A stretch of DNA of 64,000 bases from Thaumatotibia leucotreta (taxonomy: Eukaryota > Arthropoda > Insecta > Lepidoptera > Tortricidae), in assembly GCA_025490895.1 (NCBI GenBank), contig JALPQI010000536.1:1-64000 (forward strand), written 5' to 3'. Under the pieces are notes generated by a model. That model did no database searches. It was given only the letters and a program-made list of their open reading frames with translations, and had not been told where the DNA came from. The translations under genes and the position numbers were made by a program. This document shows, piece by piece, positions 35,145-45,331 of this stretch (positions are counted from its first letter, which is position 1; every line of letters begins with the position of its first letter).

Positions 35145-35983
35145 TCTGGGCTATCAGGCGTTCTTCTGGTGCCACTCCTTCCTCGCGATGATGAACGGTG
35201 TCGCGTGCTATTCCTAGAGATTGATCTTCCTCTCTGCCTGTTTCGGAACCGATCCGACCGTCTAGACTGACCTTCCAGACTGCACAACCTACCGTCGAGC
35301 TTCTCCAAGGCCGCCAATACCGCAGCCAATTCCGGACTGGATGTTATTCCGCCCCGTGAGGTCGACGACTTCACCTCCGCCACATGAGGAGTTGGTCTCA
35401 CCGCTTCCAGCACCTTATCCGCAATTGCAGCTAGGCTGTCCAAGTTCTGCGTGTCAGCAACGGCAACTGCTGCTCTTGCCGTTTGGGGTAAATGATTCTG
35501 CCATAGTATGCATAGTGTCTGATCCGGAACATTGCCTCTGGCCAAATCTCTCATCCTTCTAAGCAGATGCGATGGTTTCTGTTCTCCCAGCTCCATATCG
35601 CTGAGCAGTTTTTGAAGCTGAGCCTTCGCAGAGTCCTCATAAATCTCTAGCAGCTTTTCTTTAAGGGCAACATATCTCCCTGTCGCTGGTGGGTTTAGCA
35701 GTAAGTCGGTAATCTGTCCTATCGCGCTCTTTGTTAGTTTCCCAAGTACAAGGTCGTACCTCGCCTGATCCTTGAGATGCTGTGGGTTTAGTATGGCCTC
35801 TACTTGCAGGAACCAATGCCTGGGCTGATCCGCCCAGAACTCTGGCAACCTTGATGCCACGGTGACTGCAGCAAGGTCCAGCTGCCCATTGGTGTGCTCC
35901 TCTCTCGCTGCAGCCGACGCATCCGCCAACGGCCGGCGTTCGCGCGCCCCGGCGGCGGCCGCGTCAGCTTCACCGTCTGACAT
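35054..35983 (-). CDS. gag: Gag of the CsRn1-type element
   Basis: 309 residues from ATG at 35983 (context GAAAATGTC). The frame is open further upstream but without an ATG. Gag packages the element RNA. Visible are the capsid-like start (FWADQPRHWFLQVEAIL), KLLSDMELGEQKPSHLLRRM, and a long Arg/Ser-rich basic stretch. The terminal finger is spaced C-x2-H-x9-C-x3-C (CTYHYRYKEKAHRCVPPC), not the usual retroviral CCHC. It overlaps pol by about 90 nt with pol in the -1 frame, implying ribosomal frameshifting. No canonical slippery heptamer is evident; a GGAAAA run lies in the overlap. Confidence 0.9.
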   Translation of the reverse strand: MSDGEADAAAAGARERRPLADASAAAREEHTNGQLDLAAVTVASRLPEFWADQPRHWFLQVEAILNPQHLKDQARYDLVLGKLTKSAIGQITDLLLNPPATGRYVALKEKLLEIYEDSAKAQLQKLLSDMELGEQKPSHLLRRMRDLARGNVPDQTLCILWQNHLPQTARAAVAVADTQNLDSLAAIADKVLEAVRPTPHVAEVKSSTSRGGITSSPELAAVLAALEKLDGRLCSLEGQSRRSDRFRNRQRGRSISRNSTRHRSSSRGRSGTRRTPDSPDWLCTYHYRYKEKAHRCVPPCSWKTESSGN

Positions 35984-36152
35984 TTTCAAATGTCTTTTTA
36001 AAGTCCTCCCCCGGTTCACTCCCGCAATTTGAGTTGCCCCCAAACACAGAAACTACAACCGTAAAAAGAAACCAAATTGTTCGAAGGAAATAAATGTCTA
36101 TTTATAGCCGAATATTAACACACTGAACGTCTATAGTCACTATTGTTCTTTT

Positions 36153-36165
36153 GTCGGGGTCACCA
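36153..36165 (-). other. Primer-binding site, tRNA-Trp type
   Basis: Two bases inside the 5' LTR, the minus strand reads TGGTGACCCCGAC. This complements the 3' end (GTCGGGGTCA-CCA) of insect tRNA-Trp as I remember it. Confidence 0.8.
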
Positions 36166-36167
36166 CT

Positions 36168-36475
36168 TGTAGGTACTGGTTTATAATCACTGAATGTAGG
36201 ATTTAATGAAACTGATTGGATATTAATTTAAAGTCACTGATTGTAAGAAAATATAGTTTATTATAACACAACTCCACAAGGTCAAATCAGAAGGTAAAAT
36301 ATAACACAAAATAATAATTTACTTAAATGGTGATTCTACTATGTCCCTTGATACTGGGAATTGGGAATGAACCGGGCAAGTCGCTAAGCGGGGGCTAACT
36401 GACGCTGCCCGCGCCTCGCGGCCGGCACCTCGATTGCTATGTCAGCATATTGTTCATTACATATGTGTCCCTACA
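36168..36475 (-). repeat. 5' LTR of the CsRn1-type element
   Basis: 308 bp, the same as the copy at 30240-30547 in my base-by-base reading. It lies upstream of gag in the minus orientation. It has a CG-rich core, and its ends are TGTAGG...CCTACA as read on plus. Confidence 0.95.
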
Positions 36476-37338
36476 ATAGCATTAATGTACGTAAATAAAA
36501 AAAAATATATCCCAACAATTTTTGGTAATCGAAGGACTGCCCTAGACCTTAAAAGGAAAAAAAAAGTGATACTTAATTATGAGGATTTTTCGGAGTAGTC
36601 GGTCAAATAAACTTAAAAAAGCTTAAAATTTTAAAGTAGTAAAAAATTACTTGAATAACTACACAAATTGAGTATTCGTGGTAGTTTCTGTTTTTGTTTA
36701 TTGATAAGAACAACAAAACAGACGAAATTTTACATAATTTTTAAATAAAAAATTTAGAAGCTTTTTTTTAAGTTTATTTGACCGACTACTCCGAAATATC
36801 CTCATCATTAAGTATCACATTTTTTTTTGCTTTTACGAAGGCTCAAGGCCTAGGGCGGGCTTTAGAATACGAAAATTCCTTGGGATATGTTTTATTTTTT
36901 TATTTACGTACATTCATGCTATTTTGATGCGTTTTTAGCGTAAAATTTTGAATTTGGTATTTTTTTATCCTACTTGTATCAAAGTGAGGACGCTAATTTT
37001 TTTGTCAGTCATTGCTTTATTTGTAGTAATACTTATACAAAACGAAACTAGTTAAAAAACCCAATAGTTTTTTTTTATTAATAAATTTCTTCATTCCAGA
37101 ATTTCTCAAAAAAAAAAATCAAAAATGTATAACTCGAAAACTACAAAAAATCGGCTAACATACATGGGATATATTCTGATAGTTCATGACGTGAGGAATC
37201 TAAAAAAAAATTTTTTGACGTCAAGGTTTGGATTTGGACCATCCTGTATATCATATTACAACTGATCAAATATATAGCAATAAATAATGGTATAGGTATA
37301 GGCAAATAATGGTATAGATAACCGACTACAATAGTACA

Positions 37339-37980
37339 TTACTACCGAGGCCGGGAAGTGACTGGTTGCCGGGCGAATATATGTAGATAGTATTCGGACG
37401 GCAACCCGTCACTTCATGGCCGAGGTATGTATAATGCTTTTCTCAAACATGCAATGAAATGAAACAAAAAAATGTATCTTCTTTCTAAGAAATTAGAAGT
37501 CAGCTACATAACTAAGTCTTTGAAACACAACAAAAGTCAAATACGACACCGACACCTCATTTTTTTTTTAAATTGACCTGTTTGAAAGTTTCAAATTTTT
37601 ACTTTTAAAAAGCGGTTTAGACGACGCGGTCGGTTGGGTTCAATTAATCGCATGCGGTGATCGGGGCCGACCGACGGATCGCGCCGTATAATACTGCTTT
37701 TTAAATATTATTTTGAGTAGTTATTGTACATTTATTTTAAATGATATAATTTAAATGCCTAATTATAACTGCAAAAATTTGCCAATCATTTTTTTTTAAT
37801 ACTAATATTACTTACAGATAATTATTGGCTAAAAGCCAAGATGCCAGGTCACAACCCTATGTCAAATGAAAATTAAAAAAAGAGGTACTTGCCGGCCTAG
37901 GCCGGCAACGAGGTACTTCCCGGCCACTTTTTAGGCACGTAACTACAACATTTCATTGCATGTTTGAGAAAAGACTATTT
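37339..37980. repeat. Inverted-end repeat, CTCAAACATGCAATGAAA family, copy 1
   Basis: The left end has GAGGCCGGGAAGTG and TTTTCTCAAACATGCAATGA; the right end carries the inverted TTTCATTGCATGTTTGAGAA. Copy 2 is at 38527-38910. Confidence 0.6.
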
Positions 37981-37990
37981 TTAACTGCAC

Positions 37991-38277
37991 ATTTTTATTT
38001 TGTTGTAGTTTTTTAAAATTTTCCAAATTTGAACTTTTTTACATTTCTTCTACTCAGAACCACAAGCTCTTTCGATCCTGATAGAAATAAGAAAGTGTCC
38101 CAAAAAAAATCCATTGAGTTACTATTTTTCATACACTTTCTTCGACCGTAACTCAGTGGAAGACAAAAAATTATGGAATTCTCGGGACACTTTTTTCTGC
38201 TAATGAGGATCGAAAGAGCTCGCGGTTCTGAGTAGAAAAAATATGAAAATTTGAAAAAACTACAACAAAATAAAAAT
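37991..38277. mobile_element. Fold-back, ~95-110-bp arms
   Basis: ATTTTTATTTTGTTGTAGTT at the left pairs with its complement ending at 38277. The inner parts contain TCTACTCAGAACC and GATCGAAAGAGCT on both arms. Confidence 0.8.
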
Positions 38278-38526
38278 CCGCCCATATATGTCTTATCGAT
38301 ATAGCACACAAAGGGATACTATAGAAAGTACCTAATCATAATACAAGAACAAATCCGACCTACAAATTGAAGCTTATGAACACCAGGTTCGTATGCAATG
38401 CAGATGCACAGCACAGTATGCGTGCACACGCATAATTTGGCATGAAATAAAGTCAGTTGCGTGCCGGTAACGTAAACCATTGGATCCATTTAGGGACACC
38501 CAATTAGCGTGAGATTAATAAAACAT

Positions 38527-38910
38527 TACTATAGAGGCCGGGATGAAAGGGGTTGCCGGCTGAAGACATATAGCGAGGCCGAGCGAAGCGAAGCCGGATA
38601 GGTCTGAGGCGGGCAACCCCATATTTCCGGTCGAGGTATGTATAGTGCTTTTCTCAAACATGCAATGAAATAAACAACAAAACATCAATTTTATTGCATA
38701 GTGGCAGACTGTCATGATGCCTGTGCCACTATGTGGAATGGAATTAATAAAGAGCACTTTTCCGGCCTAGGCCTTCAAAATTTGTATTAAATTCCATTAA
38801 CGACTTCTTGTTCTAGTCGCACCTGAAACATAGCCTATTATAATAGTAGCCTATTATAAGGAACATAATAATAATATTTCATTGCATGGTTGAGAAAAAA
38901 ACCTTAATTG
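38527..38910. repeat. Inverted-end repeat, CTCAAACATGCAATGAAA family, copy 2
   Basis: Same left end (GAGGCCGGGATG ... GTATGTATAGTGCTTTTCTC) and inverted right end (TTTCATTGCATGGTTGAGAA) as copy 1, with a shorter middle. Confidence 0.6.
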
Positions 38911-39036
38911 CAATTAAAGAACAATATCTTTAGGAATCTAAACTTGATCAGCGATTTTATATTATAATATCGCTGTTTGTTAAATTAACACCAAAACGGA
39001 GTTCTTATTGAAATTTAGTACTTAATTGTCGTATGG

Positions 39037-39068
<32 letters not shown>

Positions 39069-39069
39069 T
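39037..39069. repeat. (TGA)n microsatellite
   Basis: Eleven uninterrupted TGA triplets. Confidence 0.95.
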
Positions 39070-39282
39070 CGTTACAAACCTGACTGCGATTAAGCTTTTT
39101 TGATCTGACGCTAATTGATTGTGACTCTAAGTGAGAAAGCTCTTATGGGACATAAAGGTAAAACTTGGAAAACTGTTTTAAATATTCGAATTTAACCCTT
39201 AAATGCATGACCTTGACAAAGATTTATTCAAATTTGAATTCTGAGTTGCTGTCAATAGAGTCAAGAATACATGATGCATATA

Positions 39283-39545
39283 CAGGGTGTTTTTTTTTCG
39301 ACCGTTCAAATTCTACGTAGTCAATGTGTAGGTCATACTCACCAACTTTTACTATGGGGACAACGTCGAAATCGCGATAAAAAATCAGCTGTTTCATACA
39401 AATTGGCGGCATTACGCCGGCCGAAATGTATGAAACAGCTGATTTTTTTTTCGCGATTTCCACTTTGTCCCCATAGTAAAAGTTGGTCAGTATGACCTAC
39501 ACATTCACTACGTAGAATTTGAACGGTCGAAAAAAAAACACCCTG
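39283..39545. mobile_element. MITE, CAGGGTG family, 263 bp
   Basis: Inverted arms CAGGGTGTTTTTTTTTCGAC / complement, flanked by TA. The arms pair almost to the centre. Confidence 0.85.
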
Positions 39546-39640
39546 TATGCATCACTATGCATTTAAGGGTTAAACCTTATGACTTTCACATAAAGCATGT
39601 ACCCATGGCGTATGCTATTTCAGCGTCGAGCACTAGTACT

Positions 39641-39762
39641 GGGGCCCGTTTCTCGAACGCTTGTAACTTGTAATACAAGTGGAAGTCTCTTTTTAACACT
39701 ATTAATTCGATAAGGACTTCCGCTTGTATTACAAGTTACAAGCTTTCGAGAAATAGGCCCCT
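39641..39762. mobile_element. MITE, GGGGCCCGTTTCTCGAACGC family
   Basis: Palindromic arms with CTTGTAACTTGTAATACAAG inside. A half-like fragment appears at 46198-46265 in SNUPN intron 7. Confidence 0.75.
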
Positions 39763-39969
39763 GGTGCATTCCACGAGTATGTCGAGTACGTGACGCCGTT
39801 TTTTGCATACTTCTAAGAAGTAGGGAATAACATTTTCGGTGATTCTTAATTTTATATTTTGGTGGTTGCATAGACAGAGATTTTTCACACTTTCCATGTA
39901 TTTATAAGGTAGCTATCATACTCGTAGTCGTCACGTACCCGACAAAGTAGTCTTCTCGTGGAATGCACC
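39763..39969. mobile_element. Short-ended element, GGTGCATTCCACGAG
   Basis: Terminal inverted repeats GGTGCATTCCACGAG / CTCGTGGAATGCACC, directly abutting the previous MITE. Confidence 0.55.
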
Positions 39970-40035
39970 TACTTCTTCCTTGCTTAGTAATCTTACTATA
40001 GAGTCAATTAATCACATTAAGTAGTTTATATTATA

Positions 40036-40187
40036 CCATATGAAGGGTTCACGGAAAGAGCCTCTAGTCACTCTAGTCAATTCAAATTACAGAAGGAAAA
40101 ACCACCTTACTCTTAACACAATAAGGTGTGAATTTTCCCTGATTTTTTAGGCACTGGACATGTTTTTACCGTGGACCCTTCATATAT
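40036..40187. mobile_element. MITE-like element, CATATGAAGGGTTCACGG ends
   Basis: Left CATATGAAGGGTTCACGG and right CCGTGGACCCTTCATATATG are inverted. The middle also pairs loosely (AAAAACCACCTTA / TAAGGTGTGAATTTT). Confidence 0.55.
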
Positions 40188-40264
40188 GCCACATGCATGT
40201 GTTTACTCTACATATTGAGAGCGTATTTATTTACTGTATAGAATGAACACACTGTATGAATATA

Positions 40265-43200
40265 CAGGGTGTTTGGATAGCGGTGTCGGAGCTTTTAAGG
40301 GCTTAAACTATAATCAATTTCATCGATAAATTACCATACAATTTTTTTTTTGTGCCAACGATAATTAAATGGCGGCCATTTTAAAATTTCAAACAGACGA
40401 ATACGGGCGCACGTGATATTTCTGGAATTATACGTTTGTTATCGGTCCTATCCCTGCAAAAAAAATCTCGTTAGAGAGCTCATTAGATAAGCAAACTAGT
40501 TAAGCTAATCATTTGACTCAACTATTTGAACAAAAAGGCTAAAAAAATTTTTTTTTATTAAAACTAGTAAAAAATTCACCTTAATTTTTCAATTAATTAA
40601 ATTTTGCATGAAAACTAGGTCGCTAAGGTAGGTTTTTGGTGTTGTTATTTGTTAGTACAGGATGTTAGCTAAAATACAACACCATAATTACAGTTATACC
40701 TTAAGGCCATATTCTTTGACCTCCCAACGCTAGTTTTAAGCGTCATCCAACCTCCGCCAATACCCGTGACAGTCGCCGTCAATGATGATGTGATACTGTA
40801 ATACTCATAGTGAAAATATTTACAGTACTACAACTATGTGACTAGTGTGAATCGAAACGTCATAGTGTAACATAATAATAATATAAGTGATTAATTTATA
40901 ATCTGGCAAGCTCTAGCAAGCCATGTGTAGACGGTAAATTTAGAAAATACACAGATGCGAGACTGTCCCATTAATATTTAATACGAAACTCGTTAGAGAT
41001 CCGCAGTCCTATAATGCGTATCAGCGTACAATTTCATAAAAAATGATGCAAACATGCTGATTTTCAAAATTTTTGCAATAAGGACTGTCCACAAAAAAAG
41101 TATATAATAGGCATGATGACTGGTAAGTCAAATCAGCATCTTTTAACGAACTGTCAAAACGATCACCACTATGGAATTATATATATGAAATACTTAAAAG
41201 TGACGTCACGTTTGAGTACTGCCAAATGTCCTACTCTTTTAAGTTCTTTTCAATTTATTAAATAGAAGTTCTGTACAAAAATTACTGCAATCTACATCTT
41301 AGTAATAATTTCTTCGTGTATTATGTCGTGCATAATGTTAAATAATTTATTTGAACTACAGTCATCATCCCTATTATACACGATGATCAGGGGTCGAACT
41401 AATTATGCAAATGACGCAAAAATAACGTACCTAATTTTGAATATAGGATAATGCTTTTATTTAAGCTTCCGTGCTGCATATATCACAAAGTAATATAATA
41501 ATCGCGAGTAAATCCATTACATTTATACAGGATGAAAGATGTATTGATTGTATTTTGTAGTTGCACCCAGGGTATACTAATATACTTGCTGCTATCATAA
41601 AATTTGTGAGGCCTATATTAAAGGGTGTATCATAAATTATATTTTACTTAGCCATATTTCTTTATATTACATTTTTATATAAAAACATACATGTGTCTAA
41701 TTACTGCTTTAATAAGGTACACATTTCATCCTAGAAACTCGAAGTAAGGCATAAAAAATATTTCGGACAAGTAAAGAAAATTTATTAGAAGAAAATTTGC
41801 GTTTTGCGAAAAAGACGACATAACACACAAAAACATCGTACTTTGAAAGACATGCTTTCATGTGCTTCGTAATGTCAAACATTTAGCTGTGTATTTGACT
41901 TTGACATCTAATATAACTGTCATGGAGCATTTATATCCACCTGTTTTAACTATGGATCAAGCCCATGGTGTTTCATTAAGGCTTTTATGTATGGCTGATT
42001 TTTATAGCTGCTTCGCTGTTCTCGCACGCATAAGAAAGTGAATGGCATCTAAAACGTTGTGTAAAAATCCGATTTTATGTAAAACATAAAATCCACCACA
42101 TTTTATTTGTTTACGCCTGATTGGGGAATCATGAAGACTCCGTTTAGATAATATACTCGGGCAGCATCTTGACCTATTGCTTCTTAAAATAGTACCATGG
42201 AGTCGCTGAAATAGTCTTACATTCAGCTGTATAGGTTTGTCCGCAAAACGTTTGATAGGCAATATTTATAGCACGATAAAGCCTTGGAAAGTAGCCATAC
42301 ATTACATACACTCAGAACATAGAAACGCAAAATAATACATATTTCAATAGTTAGACCAGGTCAAACTTGTATTTATAATAAACGATACAGTCTTTAATAC
42401 TATTTGCGTTTTCTTTGGTTCTATATTTCTGATATATTGTGTTATCTCCAAAATGCATTTTTTTTTATGTTGGCACAAAAGTGACTCCACTCCACCTGAT
42501 CGTAAGTGAAAAGTAGAGCCCAAATCGCGGCGGCAACGAACAGGAGACAATCAGACAATTTGAATGTTGGTCCTATGTTTAGTATGTTTTGATCACAGCA
42601 TGTTTTTGTCACGTATCTCCAAAAAGGGTAAATAATAACAATATTCACGTAAATTCGACATTCAATTGTGTATTTTAAAAGATTAGTAAAAGAATGACAT
42701 TATATACTCAACTTACTTATTTCAAATGACACTTTCGTTTAATTAAAGAGGTAAATAATAAGTGGCAATTTTAGTAAAAATATTTTTTGAAAACATTCTA
42801 TAGGTGATTTAACGTCATCCACATTATTAGTACGATCACTGTACATGGTCAAATTTATCTGTGTTATACAGGGTTACTTTTTCACCGTTACAATAAATAT
42901 GTACCATATCATTGGTATAGATAATAGATCACATTTATCAAATAAAATTTTCATTTTTTTAAATTGTTTATTAATTTACCCTTTATGCAAATGTAACATA
43001 ATGGGCGCCATTCCCTGTAGCAACTTTAGTCATTCGCATATTTTTCCATTCAATTTTTTTATGAAAAGCTTATTTTTCAGTACAGATGGTGCATTTTCGC
43101 TAGTGCTAGAAGTGGTTCATTTTATGTCAGGTCGAAATCTTCGGAGGGCCATATGTACTGAAAAACGTACGATACACGTGCGGAAACGACATTCGTAACT

Positions 43201-44894
43201 CGTGTCGATTTAAAGCACTCCCTTCGGTCGTGCTTTAATTTATCTCCACTCCTTTAAAACTTTTTTTTTTTCGCACTTGAATCGAAATTTACTATTCTCG
43301 GTATGTTTTGTAACAATTCGCATTATTTTCCATAATCTTTTTTAATTGATAGTATATTATTAGTATTATTTTATTGATACTCATGTCTGCCTGCGACCAC
43401 GGGTGTAACGTCATGCCCGGAACGTCAGGATATAGGACTCGTTCGTATTTAAAATATGAGTGATAATCGTGAAAGTTTAAATCAATATAGTGCGACTGCT
43501 TGCAAAACATTTCATAAAATAATTCGAATTCCAAAATAAATTGTGTTTTAAAAAAATTATTGGATGATAACGAACTATTATGGACATAAAATCCTATTTT
43601 TAATAGATACGAGTAGGTACCATTCTTAATTATTTCACTATTTTCGTCATGTCAAAATGTGTCATGGTCTTATCAACAGTAGTCATCCTACTGTTTTATC
43701 TATACTGTGTAATATGTTTGTTATTGTTTTGGTTTAATATATTGAATAACATAATTCTATTAATTTAGTCACTCACCACTTATGTTTATTCAGTCTCCGA
43801 AGCCCCAGTGACGATAACTTTTTTTTATGTGTTATCACACCAATCTTAAAGATAGTTTGGTTAACGACAGCGGTGCGCAAAATTGACGTACGTCCTCCCT
43901 CCAACAGGTCCCGATTGGGACTGAAAGATGACAGCAGGAGCGATCCGGGAGAATAATTTCACATATTTTGTATGATGAAATATAATTCTTCCAATATTAA
44001 TGATTTCTTCTCGTTAATCTAAGACACAGACTTTGACGTTTCTTCTGATATATTTTTTTCTTGGTAAAGTTCTGTAGTTTCTTGGCAAAATGAGTTTTCA
44101 TGCAGAGATTAGACCTATGTTTGGGATCGTTTTTTATAGGGCGAAGTTTGTTTAAATACCTAATACTAATCAATGCGGGATAGATCAAGTTCTCAAATGT
44201 AACATATATAAGTTTTACTTCATAAGGAAGTAGTATTATTAAGAAAACTGAAAAAAACAAACGGGAATTCTACGCTTACCTCGCCTTAAGTACTTTAGGA
44301 ATTACAAGTGCTCAAACATGCAGTGGATGGATAGAAGGCGGCCACTTCACTAGTCAGTACACTGCTGACATTCATTTGTTTATGGATTTAGCATCGGGAA
44401 CGCTAAATGCAGCTGTTTTGGTGTATGTTTGAGCACTTGTAATTCCTAAAGTTCTTAAGGTATAACTGTAATTATGGTGTTATTTTTTAGCTAACATACT
44501 GTACTAATAAATAACAACACCAAAAACCTATCTTAACGACCTAGTTTTCATTCAAAATTAAATTAATTGAAAAATTAAGGTGATTTTTTTACTATTTTTA
44601 ATTAAAAAATTTTTTTTTAGCCTTGTTGTTCAAATAGTTGAGTCAAATGATTAGCTTAATTAGTTTGCTTATCTAATGAGCTCTCTAACGAGATTTTTTT
44701 TGCAGGGATAGGACCGATAAGAAACGTATAATTCCAGAAATATCACGTGCGCCCGTATTCATCTGTTTGAAACTTTAAAATGGCCGCCATTTAATTATCG
44801 TTGGCACAAAAAAAAAATTGTGTGGTAATTTATCGATAAAATTGATTGTAGTTTAAGCCCTTAAAAGCTCCGACACCGCTAACCAAACACCCTG
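40265..44894. mobile_element. 4.6-kb element with ~440-bp terminal inverted repeats
   Basis: Left arm about 40265-40708, right arm about 44455-44894. They are ~90% alike as inverted copies, begin CAGGGTGTTTGG and are flanked by TA. No transposase was recognised in the 3.7-kb interior, which holds scattered short frames, an internal inverted repeat (44283-44316 with 44429-44461), and a GTACAGATGG-family repeat (43075-43285). It could be one large non-autonomous element or two MITEs with an intervening segment. Confidence 0.65.
43075..43285 (+). repeat. GTACAGATGG-family repeat, copy 4
   Basis: Inside the 4.6-kb element; core plus the linked CACGTGCGGAAACG and CACTCCCTTCGGTCGTG segment. Confidence 0.65.
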
Positions 44895-45090
44895 TATTAT
44901 ACACAGAATACATTGTCCCACTTCGCTACCTAAACTCGATAGGTATATGTACCCTGCTCACCTCTCTTTCGTTCAGTCAATTTTAGAAATTCTCCTCTTC
45001 AATATTCAAAATACAGTAAAGAATGTATACTTACACAATGTGCCAAAACTTCGGCAAATATAAACATGAAGTAGGTAAAAAATCTATTCA

Positions 45091-45123
45091 TTTAATAGAT
45101 AAGTACATTACAAACTGTTTATT
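45091..45123 (-). terminator. SNUPN polyadenylation signals
   Basis: AATAAA at 45118-45123 overlaps the TAA stop, and ATTAAA lies at 45091-45096. Either would give a very short 3' UTR. The upstream edge of the 4.6-kb element is only ~200 bp away. Which signal is used cannot be told from sequence. Confidence 0.4.
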
Positions 45124-45331
45124 CTGTTATCTTTTCTTTTTCGTCTGTAAGATTCGATTCTAGTTCTAAATTATCTTTAACTGTATTTAGTTTTTCCTCT
45201 GCTTCCATAACGTCGCTATCCGGTTTGTTGTCTATGATTGTGTCAGGTCTTTCTTCAGCTTCCATCTGTTCACTATCTTTGGCTCCATTCTCCGTTTTTG
45301 GACTTTGAAGTACATTTTCTTTGGGCTCAGT
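45119..45331 (-). CDS. SNUPN: SNUPN exon 8 and stop
   Basis: 70 codons plus stop after acceptor TTTCAG. The tail is rich in Glu, Asp and Lys and looks disordered. It has no match to the human C-terminus beyond composition, so it is assigned by splice phase and position. Confidence 0.78.
   Translation of the reverse strand, partial: TEPKENVLQSPKTENGAKDSEQMEAEERPDTIIDNKPDSDVMEAEEKLNTVKDNLELESNLTDEKEKITE

Larger units (their letters stand above)
30240..36475 (-). mobile_element. Ty3/gypsy LTR retrotransposon, CsRn1/Kabuki type, near-complete
   Basis: A 6236-bp element with 308-bp LTRs (30240-30547 and 36168-36475) that look identical base for base. They start TG and end CA and are flanked by a 4-bp duplication ATAG (30236-30239, 36476-36479). 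On the minus strand the order is 5' LTR, tRNA-Trp primer site, gag, pol in the -1 frame, a small membrane-protein ORF, polypurine tract and 3' LTR. The tRNA-Trp primer and the unusual C-H-C-C Gag finger are marks of the CsRn1 clade, which includes silkworm Kabuki. One frameshift separates the integrase tail from pol. The element sits in the arm of a fold-back (29919-37246), whose other arm shows the uninterrupted target. Confidence 0.93.
29919..37246. mobile_element. Fold-back element (CAGGGTG ends, TA target) split by the LTR element
   Basis: Without the 6.24-kb LTR element this is a ~1.09-kb inverted-repeat element. Left arm: 29919-30239 plus 36480 to about 36650. Right arm: about 36740-37246. 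Both outer ends read CAGGG/CAGGA and are flanked by TA. The arms are ~85-90% alike by eye, with no coding content. It is likely a Tc1/mariner-type non-autonomous element by its TA duplication. Confidence 0.8.

Noticed and set aside
38013..38309. 98-codon minus-strand frame
   Set aside because: It spans a fold-back; its repetitive, Phe/Lys-rich composition comes from AT-rich inverted arms.
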